In this document: positions 27,015 through 35,204 of the stretch, piece after piece
Layout: every line of letters begins with the position of its first letter
How positions within the stretch are numbered: position 1 is the first letter of the stretch
Source: Ruminiclostridium papyrosolvens C7
GTDB taxonomy: Bacteria > Bacillota > Clostridia > Acetivibrionales > DSM-1351
DNA length: 64,000 nt
Direction: 5' to 3'
NCBI RefSeq assembly: GCF_000421965.1
Contig: NZ_ATAY01000093.1
Coordinates: forward strand, 22,668 to 86,667
The notes under the pieces: generated by a model
The model's database searches: none
What the model saw: the letters and a program-made list of their open reading frames with translations, nothing else
What the model was told of the DNA's origin: nothing
Translations under genes and position numbers: made by a program

Positions 27015-28064
27015 GTGGAAAGAGAATATGTAAAAGTAAGTAAAGACATTATGGATAGTATTTTGGCTGACGATGTTTATACCCGTGGAGGGAACATGAT
27101 AGTTCCGTCTGATACATTGATATCAGAGCATATTATCAAAAAACTAAAAGCCTTTAGGGTTGAAAGAGTAACCATATACAGGTCTCATTCAATTCTTGGC
27201 AACGAATATCTTTCAGATATGAGTATTAGTGACAGCCAGAAACAATATATTGAGGATGTTAATGCTACCAAGGCAATATTGCGTGACCTGGCAATAGGTA
27301 AGCAACTGGATATTAATAATGTAAGAACCATTACAGATAATATCTATGAGAGACTTGGAGACGTAAATTCAATAATTGAATGTATCAATTCAATTAAAGT
27401 AGCCGATCAATATACATATTCACATTCTGTAAATGTTGCATTTTATGCAATGCTATTGGGTAAGTGGATGAACCTGAGCAAATTGCAGGTTAAGGATCTT
27501 GCCATGGCAGGTCTTTTGCATGACATAGGCAAATCCAAGATATCTACAGAAATTATAAATAAAAAGGGTCCACTTAACGAAAATGAGTTTGAGATTATAA
27601 AAAGGCATCCCATTTACGGGTATGATATTATAAAAAGCATTCCTGAAATTTCAATGGAAATAAAAAGGGCAGTTATATTGCATCACGAAAAGGAAAACGG
27701 TACAGGTTATCCATTCGGGATTCAGGGCAATAAAAAGAATCTTTATGCAAAAATAATTACGGCTGCAGATATATTTGATGCAATAACGTCCGAAAGGGTT
27801 TACAAAGAAAAGCAGACACCATTCTCAGCATTCAAGGAGATGGAGAAAATAGGGTACGATATTGTTGACCCTATGGTAATGGGTGTAATGTTTGATAATA
27901 TGCCAAGGTATTATATCGGGTCAAAGGTAAAGCTGGACAACGGCGAAATTGGGGAAGTAGTATACGTTCCAAGTTCTTGTGCATATGCTCCCGTTGTAAA
28001 AATAAACGAGGATTTTGTTGACTTTGCAAAGGAAAAAGAAGCACTTATAAGTGAACTGCTATAG
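27015..28064 (+). CDS. HD-GYP domain protein, probable c-di-GMP phosphodiesterase
   Basis: A 349-residue soluble protein. The N-terminal part (about 1-110) has no recognised domain. The HD-GYP domain (about 125-290) has YSHSVNVAFYAML, GLLHDIGKSKIS with the HD metal pair, and KRHPIYGYDII. HHEKENGTGYP is the GYP signature, followed by ADIFDAITSERVY. Members with these residues hydrolyse cyclic di-GMP; no receiver domain is attached. The start is GTG 27015; an ATG at 27013 is out of frame. The last codons share a perfect inverted repeat with the convergent lysR gene. Confidence 0.9.
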   Translation: MEREYVKVSKDIMDSILADDVYTRGGNMIVPSDTLISEHIIKKLKAFRVERVTIYRSHSILGNEYLSDMSISDSQKQYIEDVNATKAILRDLAIGKQLDINNVRTITDNIYERLGDVNSIIECINSIKVADQYTYSHSVNVAFYAMLLGKWMNLSKLQVKDLAMAGLLHDIGKSKISTEIINKKGPLNENEFEIIKRHPIYGYDIIKSIPEISMEIKRAVILHHEKENGTGYPFGIQGNKKNLYAKIITAADIFDAITSERVYKEKQTPFSAFKEMEKIGYDIVDPMVMGVMFDNMPRYYIGSKVKLDNGEIGEVVYVPSSCAYAPVVKINEDFVDFAKEKEALISELL

Positions 28065-28086
28065 TTTTATATCAGTTCACTTATAA
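28045..28086. terminator. Shared inverted repeat over the stops of HD-GYP and lysR
   Basis: TTATAAGTGAACTG (28045-28058) and CAGTTCACTTATAA (28073-28086) are perfect 14-base inverted copies around a 14-base loop. They include the last codons of both convergent genes, so both proteins end in ISEL plus Leu or Ile. A terminator role in both directions is likely, although the flanking T-runs are weak. Confidence 0.55.
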
Positions 28087-28933
28087 AAGTTTTCACTGCT
28101 TTAGATAACACCACGTTTTTCATAGTGACAACCCCTATACTTCTTGGAGGTAGGGGTTCTTTTGTTATAATCTTGAATAAATCACCCGATTTTATTGCAT
28201 CCACAGCACTTTCTTTTAGTACACAGGCTATTCCTGTACCTATTTTTGCGAATTCGACCAGAAGGTCAAGACTTTCCAGCTCTATTTCAGGAGAACATGT
28301 TAGGCCTTGGCTTTGAAAGAAGCGATCAACAGATTTCCTGGTTGAACTGTCCGACTGCAATAATACAAGAGGATATCCGTTCAATTCTTGCAAGGTTATT
28401 TCCCTTTCTTTTAATTCTTTAAACTTATCTGATGCTACAAATATATCCTGAACAAAAATAAAAGGGACTGCATTAAACATATTTTGGTTAACCGGCAGAG
28501 TAGAAATGGCAATATCTATAAGGCCTCCTTTTAAAACGTCCAGTAGTTGGGGAGTAGTTCTGTTGATAACCTTAACCATAATATTCGGGTACATTTGTCC
28601 GAATTTTTTTATATATGGCATTATGAAGTATTTACAGATTGAATCGCTTACTCCTATTCGAATTTCGCCGGCAGTGAGGCCTTCAAATTCCTGAAGCTTT
28701 TCTTCGGCAGTTTTCAAAAAGTTATAGGCCTGAGAAACATAACTGAAAAGAAGCTCGCCTTCATTTGTCAGTTGGATATTTCTCGACTTTCTGTGGAATA
28801 AAGTTACTCCCAGCTGCTTTTCAAGGCTCTTGACAGACTGACTTACTGCTGACTGTGTTATAAAGAGTTTGCGTGCTGCCTCTGAAAAGCTTTTTATTTT
28901 CAGCACAGTGATAAAATATTTTATACAATTCAA
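28067..28933 (-). CDS. LysR-family transcriptional regulator
   Basis: A 288-residue regulator: N-terminal winged helix (SFSEAARKLFITQSAVSQSVKSLEKQLGVTLFHR) and a periplasmic-binding-like effector domain (EIRIGVSDSICKYFIMPYIKKF onward). The called start is TTG 28933 without a good ribosome site. AGGAG does stand before ATG 28947, which reads MDINF and stops, its TGA overlapping the TTG. One extra T in the T4 run (28932-28935) would give MDINFLNCIKYF in frame, a plausible LysR N-terminus. It is divergent from purL, with a palindromic candidate operator between them. Target genes unknown. Confidence 0.88.
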   Translation of the reverse strand: MNCIKYFITVLKIKSFSEAARKLFITQSAVSQSVKSLEKQLGVTLFHRKSRNIQLTNEGELLFSYVSQAYNFLKTAEEKLQEFEGLTAGEIRIGVSDSICKYFIMPYIKKFGQMYPNIMVKVINRTTPQLLDVLKGGLIDIAISTLPVNQNMFNAVPFIFVQDIFVASDKFKELKEREITLQELNGYPLVLLQSDSSTRKSVDRFFQSQGLTCSPEIELESLDLLVEFAKIGTGIACVLKESAVDAIKSGDLFKIITKEPLPPRSIGVVTMKNVVLSKAVKTFISELI

Positions 28934-28970
28934 AAGTTAATATCCATAAGTACTCCTAATATAATGTATT

Positions 28971-28997
28971 AAATATATTAATTTTACTAATATATTT
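28971..28997. promoter_or_regulatory. Candidate LysR-type operator between lysR and purL
   Basis: AAATATATTA (28971-28980), ATTTTAC and TAATATATTT (28988-28997): a perfect inverted repeat containing T-N11-A, the LysR-box pattern, in the divergent intergenic region. The high AT content lowers its significance. Confidence 0.4.
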
Positions 28998-29064
28998 TAT
29001 CATAATATAATTACAATTAGAAAGATTATTCGAATGAATTTATATATATTAGGGGGACTGCCAA

Positions 29065-32000
29065 ATGAAAAGTACTGTAAAAAGATTATTTGTTGTAAAG
29101 AGACATCCTTATGACGTTGAAGCACAGGGACTTTTGAAGGACTTGAGAGAAACGCTGGGAATAAAATCATTAAATTCTTTAAAGATAGTAAACAGATATG
29201 ATGTGGAAGGCATAAGTGATTCTGAATATCAGTTGGCAAGAAATACTATCTTTTCTGAACCAACAGTTGATTTTGCATATGATGAGGAGTATGAAATTCC
29301 TTCAAACTGCAAAGCTTTTGCAGTTGAATATCTTCCGGGACAATACGATCAAAGGGCTGATTCAGCTGCCCAATGCATACAGCTTTTAACACAAGGCGAC
29401 AGACCTGATATAAACACTGCCAGAGTAATTGTTTTAGAAGGCAGCATTACTGAGGAAGAATTCAATTCAATAAAAAAATACTATATAAATCCCGTTGAAA
29501 GCAGGGAAGCAAAGATGGCAAAACCTGAAACCCTTAAATCTCAGGTTGAGCAGCCGGAAGATGTTGCTACTCTTAACGGATTTACATCAATGGATGAAAA
29601 ACAACTTTCTGAGCTTCTAAGGGAAATGGGCTTTGCAATGTCCTTTGACGACATAGTTTTCTGCCAGAGCTACTTTAAAAATACTGAGAAGCGTGACCCT
29701 TCAGTTACAGAAATGAGAATGATAGACACTTACTGGTCGGATCACTGCAGACATACAACCTTTCTAACTTGCATTGACAGTGTTAAGTTTGAAAAAGGCA
29801 GATTTACAGAAATCATTGAAGAGACCTATAAGGACTACATTGAAAAAAGAGAGGATATTTACAAGGACCGTAACGACAAGGACATATGCCTTATGGATGT
29901 AGCACTTATGGCAATGAAAGCATTGAAAAAACAAGGAAAACTAAACGACCTTGACCTATCAGATGAAATAAATGCATGCAGTATTGTTGTTAATGCAGAT
30001 GTAAACGGAAAAAATGAAGAGTGGCTTGTAATGTTTAAAAATGAGACACACAACCATCCTACTGAAATAGAGCCTTTTGGTGGAGCTGCAACATGTCTGG
30101 GAGGAGCTATCAGAGACCCGTTGTCCGGAAGAGTTTATGTATATCAGGCAATGAGGGTAACAGGAAGCGGCGACCCCAGAACAAAGCTTGAAGATACTAT
30201 ACAAGGAAAGCTCCCACAGAAGAAAATAACTACCGGAGCCGCTTCAGGATACAGTTCATACGGGAATCAGATTGGTCTGGCTACCGGACAAGTAGCTGAA
30301 ATTTACGACGAGGGATATGTTGCAAAAAGAATGGAAATCGGTGCCGTAATCGGTGCAGCACCAAGAAAAAACGTTGTAAGGATGCAGCCGGAGGCAGGAG
30401 ATAAGATAGTGCTTCTAGGAGGAAGAACAGGAAGAGACGGCTGTGGAGGAGCAACCGGTTCATCAAAGGCACATACTGAAGAATCTCTCATGACATGCGG
30501 CGCTGAGGTTCAGAAGGGTAATGCTCCTACAGAGAGAAAAATACAGCGTTTATTCAGAAATCCTGATGTAAGTACATTGATAAAAAGATGTAATGACTTT
30601 GGTGCAGGCGGTGTTTCCGTTGCAATTGGAGAATTGGCAGATGGTCTTGAAATAAATCTTGACGCAGTACCAAAGAAATATGAAGGTTTGGACGGAACGG
30701 AACTGGCAATTTCAGAGTCACAGGAGCGTATGGCAGTTGTTGTTGCCGCTTGCGATGTGGAAAAATTTATAGGCCATGCAGCAGAAGAAAACTTGGAAGC
30801 AGTTGTTGTTGCGGAAGTAAAGGCAGAACCAAGACTTAAAATGTCATGGAGAGGAAAGCAAATAGTTGATTTAAGCCGTGAGTTCCTGAATTCAAACGGT
30901 GCAAAGCAACGTATAGACATAGAGATTTCAGCACCAAATGAAATAACATATTTTGATGAATGTAATGAAATAGAGATAGAAAGTCTAAAAGAATACTGGG
31001 TTAATAATCTGCAAAATCTTAACAGATGCAGCCAAAAAGGATTGATTGAAAGATTTGACTCAACAATAGGTGCAAATACAGTACTTATGCCTTTCGGTGG
31101 AAAAACTCAGCTTACTCCTGCGGAAGGTATGGCTGCAAAGCTGCCTCTTATGGAAGGTGATACATCAACCGGGACACTTATGTCCTTTGGATACAATCCT
31201 GACATATCAAAATGGAGTCCTTTTCATGGAGCAGTATATGCGGTTGTAGAATCAATTGCAAAAATAGTTGCTATGGGCGGTGATTACAGCAAAGCAAGGC
31301 TGACACTACAGGAGTATTTTGAAAAGCCCGGAAAAGATGCAAAGCGTTGGGGAAAACCATTAAGCGCTTTACTTGGTGCGTACTATGCACAGATGAAGCT
31401 GGGAACGGCAGCTATCGGCGGAAAGGACAGTATGTCAGGAAGCTTTATGGACATGGATGTTCCGCCGACATTGGTTTCCTTTGCCGTAAACACAGTCAAT
31501 GTTGAAAATGTAGTTTCAAACGAATTCAAAGCTGTAGGAAGCAAGGTTGTACTCCTTAAAGTAAAACTTGACGATAATATGCTTCCTGATTTTGATGAGC
31601 TTGACAAAGTATACAGTCGTGTCAATAAGCTTTCCATAGAAAAAGCTATACTTTCTGCAAGCTCGGTAAGAGCAGGCGGTATTGCAGAAATAATCAGCAA
31701 AATGGCATTTGGAAATATGATAGGATTTAAGCTTGAAGGCATAACGGATGTTTCACTTCTGTTTAAACCGTTCTATGGTTCTTTAATCCTTGAAATACCT
31801 GAAAACATAGATTTGACAAAAGTTCTGGAAGGACTCAGATACACTGTATTGGGTGTTACCACAGACAATTGTAAAATTAATATAAACGGAACTTCAATTG
31901 AACTTAATGAGCTTGCGGCTAAATGGCAGGAGCCTTTAGAAAAGGTCTTTCCTACAAGGGTAATGGAAGAACAGAAAAATGTAGTTGCATACAGTTATGA

Positions 32001-32835
32001 AGCAAAAACAAAAGTAAAACCTTCTGTAAAGATTGCAAAGCCAAGAGTATTTATTCCTGTATTTCCGGGAACAAATTGTGAATACGATACCAAAAAGGTA
32101 TTTGAAAATGCCGGGGGAATCGTAGAAACACTGGTAATAAAGAACATGACCCATAATGACATTGAAGAGTCTATAAAGAGAATGGAAACACTGATAGATA
32201 ATTCTCAGATAATCATGATTCCCGGAGGTTTCAGTGCCGGCGACGAACCTGAAGGATCAGGTAAATTTATTGCCACAGCTTTCAGAAATCCTGTTGTCAG
32301 TGAAGCTGTCATGAAGCTTCTGAAAAACAGGGACGGATTGGTTTTAGGTATTTGTAACGGATTCCAGGCACTTGTTAAGTTAGGACTTCTTCCATTCGGT
32401 GAAATAAGAGAAATTGACGAGGCATGTCCTACACTGACCTTTAATACAATAGGACGACATCAATCCAGTCTTGTTAAAACAATAATAGCATCAAACCTTT
32501 CACCATGGCTCAACAACGTAAAGGTTGGTGATATTCATACAGTAGCAATATCTCACGGTGAAGGACGGTTTACTGCAAGCAGTGATGTTATGGCCGCACT
32601 GGAAGCAAATGGACAAATAGCAACACAGTATGTTGACCTAAATGGAAAGCCCACTTATGATATAGCACACAATCCTAACGGCTCAATAAATGCAATAGAA
32701 GGTATTACAAGCCCCGATGGTAGAGTTTTCGGTAAGATGGGACATTCCGAAAGAATAGGTACAAACCTGTACAAAAATGTACCAGGTGAAAAAGACCAGA
32801 AAATATTCCAAGCCGGAATCGAGTATTTTGGGTAA
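29065..32835 (+). CDS. purL: Phosphoribosylformylglycinamidine synthase, single-chain
   Basis: Fourth step of purine synthesis: FGAR plus glutamine and ATP gives FGAM. All parts are fused in 1256 residues. An N-terminal PurS-like region and linker precede the two AIR-synthase-like halves (DTYWSDHCRHTTF; FKNETHNHPTEIEPFGGAATCLGGAIRDPLSGR; later PFGGKTQLTPAEGMAAKL and GGKDSMSGSF). The C-terminal class I glutaminase domain has FPGTNCEYDT, PGGFSAGDEPEGSG, the nucleophilic Cys in GICNGFQALVKLG, and SHGEGRF. Many Bacillota split this into purS, purQ and purL, so the fused form follows the clostridial/proteobacterial large type. No other pur genes adjoin it. Confidence 0.96.
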   Translation: MKSTVKRLFVVKRHPYDVEAQGLLKDLRETLGIKSLNSLKIVNRYDVEGISDSEYQLARNTIFSEPTVDFAYDEEYEIPSNCKAFAVEYLPGQYDQRADSAAQCIQLLTQGDRPDINTARVIVLEGSITEEEFNSIKKYYINPVESREAKMAKPETLKSQVEQPEDVATLNGFTSMDEKQLSELLREMGFAMSFDDIVFCQSYFKNTEKRDPSVTEMRMIDTYWSDHCRHTTFLTCIDSVKFEKGRFTEIIEETYKDYIEKREDIYKDRNDKDICLMDVALMAMKALKKQGKLNDLDLSDEINACSIVVNADVNGKNEEWLVMFKNETHNHPTEIEPFGGAATCLGGAIRDPLSGRVYVYQAMRVTGSGDPRTKLEDTIQGKLPQKKITTGAASGYSSYGNQIGLATGQVAEIYDEGYVAKRMEIGAVIGAAPRKNVVRMQPEAGDKIVLLGGRTGRDGCGGATGSSKAHTEESLMTCGAEVQKGNAPTERKIQRLFRNPDVSTLIKRCNDFGAGGVSVAIGELADGLEINLDAVPKKYEGLDGTELAISESQERMAVVVAACDVEKFIGHAAEENLEAVVVAEVKAEPRLKMSWRGKQIVDLSREFLNSNGAKQRIDIEISAPNEITYFDECNEIEIESLKEYWVNNLQNLNRCSQKGLIERFDSTIGANTVLMPFGGKTQLTPAEGMAAKLPLMEGDTSTGTLMSFGYNPDISKWSPFHGAVYAVVESIAKIVAMGGDYSKARLTLQEYFEKPGKDAKRWGKPLSALLGAYYAQMKLGTAAIGGKDSMSGSFMDMDVPPTLVSFAVNTVNVENVVSNEFKAVGSKVVLLKVKLDDNMLPDFDELDKVYSRVNKLSIEKAILSASSVRAGGIAEIISKMAFGNMIGFKLEGITDVSLLFKPFYGSLILEIPENIDLTKVLEGLRYTVLGVTTDNCKININGTSIELNELAAKWQEPLEKVFPTRVMEEQKNVVAYSYEAKTKVKPSVKIAKPRVFIPVFPGTNCEYDTKKVFENAGGIVETLVIKNMTHNDIEESIKRMETLIDNSQIIMIPGGFSAGDEPEGSGKFIATAFRNPVVSEAVMKLLKNRDGLVLGICNGFQALVKLGLLPFGEIREIDEACPTLTFNTIGRHQSSLVKTIIASNLSPWLNNVKVGDIHTVAISHGEGRFTASSDVMAALEANGQIATQYVDLNGKPTYDIAHNPNGSINAIEGITSPDGRVFGKMGHSERIGTNLYKNVPGEKDQKIFQAGIEYFG

Positions 32836-32877
32836 TATTTGAATAAATCATAGCGGGTACAAATAATGGCAAAACTG

Positions 32878-32906
32878 ATGACAGCCCAAAGAAAACGTGT
32901 TATCAT
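32878..32906 (+). promoter_or_regulatory. Promoter of the isomerase gene
   Basis: ATGACA (32878-32883), 17 bases and TATCAT (32901-32906), 33 bases before the start codon. No terminator is visible after purL, so some read-through is possible. Confidence 0.5.
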
Positions 32907-32939
32907 GAAAAAAAGCAGTTATATTCGGAGGTGGCTATT

Positions 32940-33740
32940 ATGAAGATTTCGTTTTCCACATTGGGCTGTCCGGGATGGAGTTGGGAGGATATGCTTTCAA
33001 CTGCAAAGGATATAGGTTTTGACGGTATAGAAGTCAGAGGTATCGGCAATGAACTTTATGTACCAAAAGTAAAACATTTTTCAAACGACAATATTGATTT
33101 GACTAAGAAAAAATTAAATAAAATAGGTCTTGAAATACCATGCTTGACTTCAGCTTGTTTTTTATTTGACAAGGCTAATATAGATAAACATATAAAAGAA
33201 GGTATTGATTATATTGATTTAGCTCAAAAGCTTGGTACACCTTATGTACGGGTTTTAGGTGATGCTCAGCCGCAACCGTCTGAAATAGACATTGATTTTG
33301 TTGCTGAAAGCCTTAAAATTCTTGCAGCTGAGGCAAATGGAAAAGGTGTCAAATTATTAGTGGAAACCAACGGTGTATTTGCCGATTCAAAGGTTATGAA
33401 AGCATTGCTGAATAAAGTTAACTCTGACAGTGTTGGAGTGCTTTGGGATATACATCACCCTGTCAGGTTTTTTAATGAATCGTTGGAATACACATACGGT
33501 AATTTGAAGGAACACATATGTTTCGTACACATCAAGGATTCTATAGTCGTTGATGGTACCATTAAGTACAAAATGACCGGTTACGGTGATATTCCGGTGA
33601 AGGCTGCTGTTGAACTTCTCAATGAAAACGGCTATAACGGATATGTCTCCCTTGAATGGGTAAAAAGATGGTGTCTTGACCTTGAGGAACCGGGTATCGT
33701 TTTTGCTCACTTTGCAGGGTATTTGAAAAGTATAATATGA
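32940..33740 (+). CDS. Sugar phosphate isomerase/epimerase-like TIM-barrel protein
   Basis: Xylose-isomerase-like TIM barrel of 266 residues. The opening LGCPGWSWEDMLSTAKDIGFDGIEVRG is typical. Predicted metal ligands sit on successive strands: Glu in LLVETNG, Asp/His in WDIHHP, His in CFVHIKD and Glu in VSLEWVKRW. Such proteins isomerise or epimerise sugars or act on related polyols; the substrate cannot be read. ATG 32940 is chosen over GTG 32931 because GGAGGTGG (32927-32934) overlaps the latter. It seems monocistronic, with its own promoter and terminator. Confidence 0.8.
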   Translation: MKISFSTLGCPGWSWEDMLSTAKDIGFDGIEVRGIGNELYVPKVKHFSNDNIDLTKKKLNKIGLEIPCLTSACFLFDKANIDKHIKEGIDYIDLAQKLGTPYVRVLGDAQPQPSEIDIDFVAESLKILAAEANGKGVKLLVETNGVFADSKVMKALLNKVNSDSVGVLWDIHHPVRFFNESLEYTYGNLKEHICFVHIKDSIVVDGTIKYKMTGYGDIPVKAAVELLNENGYNGYVSLEWVKRWCLDLEEPGIVFAHFAGYLKSII

Positions 33741-33754
33741 TATTTATAAAATCA

Positions 33755-33796
33755 GGGGCTGTTCAAAACAAAATTAGTTTTGAAACAGCCCCTTTT
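33755..33796 (+). terminator. Intrinsic terminator after the isomerase gene
   Basis: GGGGCTGTT (33755-33763) with inner CAAAAC pairs with GTTTTG and AACAGCCCC (right arm to 33792), followed by TTTT. Confidence 0.85.
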
Positions 33797-33880
33797 ATAA
33801 TGCAAATTAGGAAATAATTGTTTAAATGTAAGGTAATATGTTATTATTCTTGCAACATTATGACTTGCAGGAGTGATATC

Positions 33881-34681
33881 ATGAAAAGAATACCCTTGTG
33901 TCTGGTAATGGCTGCATTTATTATATTAAGCAGCTGCGGCAACGAAAAAACAGTGTTTCCTAAACACAGTACATATAGCTATAATAACGGTGTGGTTAAG
34001 GTAAATAAGTCAATAAAGACACTTAATATCAACATAGATTCAGGAAATCTGCAAATATACTGCTGGGATAATGATGAAATCAAATATGAAGCAAAACATG
34101 TTGTCCGCGGGAATAAATCAGATGAAGACCTTAAGATACTATTGAAAAAATATTCTGTTAAATCGAGTCAAAAAGAAAAAACAACATTTATTACCGTCTC
34201 TTACGCCGGTAAAATTAAAAGGCCTCAGGATTATTATACGGAAATAAAGTTAACTGTTCCCCGTAGCATTAAGAATATATATATAAAGCAAGACACCGGG
34301 TCTATATTAATTGAGGATAAATTTGAGGGGAATATCACAGGAGATGTTGATTCTGTTAATACTGAAATCAAGGCAATGAATGGAAAACTCATATGGAAAG
34401 GTGATACAGGGAACTTTCGATTTGACTCAGGAAAGCTTTTGCGCGATTCAACAGTTAATATAACAGCCGGAAATATATCATCAAAAGCAGAGTGCCAGGA
34501 TAATTCACAGTATGTATTTAAGACAGGTGCCGGTAATGTAGAATTAAGCTTTCCTAAGGATTCGGATGTTACAGTAGACAGTTACGGTACACTACAAAGT
34601 AATCAGTTTACTGGGATTGCCGGTAATATAAAAGTGAAAGCAGCAACCGACATGGGTAAAATATCTATTGATGGATACTAA
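33881..34681 (+). CDS. DUF4097-like beta-repeat lipoprotein
   Basis: Predicted lipoprotein: signal peptide MKRIPLCLVMAAFIILSSC with lipobox LSSC, so Cys19 should be acylated. The C-terminal two thirds is a ladder of short beta strands with alternating Gly-Asn/Asp turns (SGNLQIYCWDNDEI, DTGSILIEDKF, DTGNFRFDSGKL, GAGNVELSFP), the DUF4097/DUF2807-like pattern. ATG 33881 follows CAGGAG; the open frame from 33818 lacks a ribosome site. Related proteins are associated with envelope stress or PadR/DUF1700 modules, but no such neighbours are here. Function unknown. Confidence 0.75.
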   Translation: MKRIPLCLVMAAFIILSSCGNEKTVFPKHSTYSYNNGVVKVNKSIKTLNINIDSGNLQIYCWDNDEIKYEAKHVVRGNKSDEDLKILLKKYSVKSSQKEKTTFITVSYAGKIKRPQDYYTEIKLTVPRSIKNIYIKQDTGSILIEDKFEGNITGDVDSVNTEIKAMNGKLIWKGDTGNFRFDSGKLLRDSTVNITAGNISSKAECQDNSQYVFKTGAGNVELSFPKDSDVTVDSYGTLQSNQFTGIAGNIKVKAATDMGKISIDGY

Positions 34682-34714
34682 TGTATGCTTTTACAAAAAT
34701 ATTTATAAAAAGTC

Positions 34715-34744
34715 TTTACTAAAAATTGCTAAATATTGTATAAT
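34715..34744 (+). promoter_or_regulatory. Candidate promoter of the dockerin esterase gene
   Basis: TTTACT (34715-34720), 18 bases and TATAAT (34739-34744). If used, the transcript has a leader of about 450 nt. Confidence 0.5.
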
Positions 34745-34750
34745 AAGGAT

Positions 34751-35204
34751 AAGGAGAACGTTTATTACATGGTAATAAAAATATAATATAGGGGGTGAAA
34801 TAAGAAGAATTTAGCAAATCCGGTTGCATTTTTTGCCGGATAACTTTCACAAGCGGTTATATTATCAGGGACTAGCACAATTATAAAATGTATTCAAATG
34901 CAATAAAATCACTTCGTTTAATAATCAAACACAGACAACAATGTAAAGTCATTACACAGATTAATCTCAATATAGTCAAGGAATAAAAAATTTCTCTACA
35001 ATCAAAAAATATATCTTATGGCCTGTCAGCCTACAGGTGTTGTGGATAAAACAGCTGGCCTTTTGGGTTGTTCATAATACGGTTGAAAGAAGCTATAAAT
35101 ATTAATCCGTGGAAGACATCTTGTGATTTAGTATGTAAACGTCACTCCGGGAGAAAGTTATATCAAAATATAACAGAAGACTATAATGAAGAGGGGGAAA
35201 AGAT
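34751..35204 (+). promoter_or_regulatory. Long 5' leader of the dockerin esterase gene with several hairpins
   Basis: No gene is seen in this 454-base stretch. GTGAAA (34795-34800) can pair with TTTCAC (34845-34850), enclosing ATCCGG/CCGGAT (34818-34823/34836-34841). CCTGT/ACAGG (35022-35026/35033-35037) lies inside a wider GGCC pairing ending at 35060. GTTATAT/ATATAAC (35157-35163/35168-35174) lies just before the ribosome site. It matches no riboswitch class I know. Long leaders are known for cellulosomal genes of this group. Confidence 0.45.

Noticed and set aside
28934..29064. Purine riboswitch or PurR box before purL
   Set aside because: No conserved purine-riboswitch core or clear PurBox seen; only the AT-rich palindrome.
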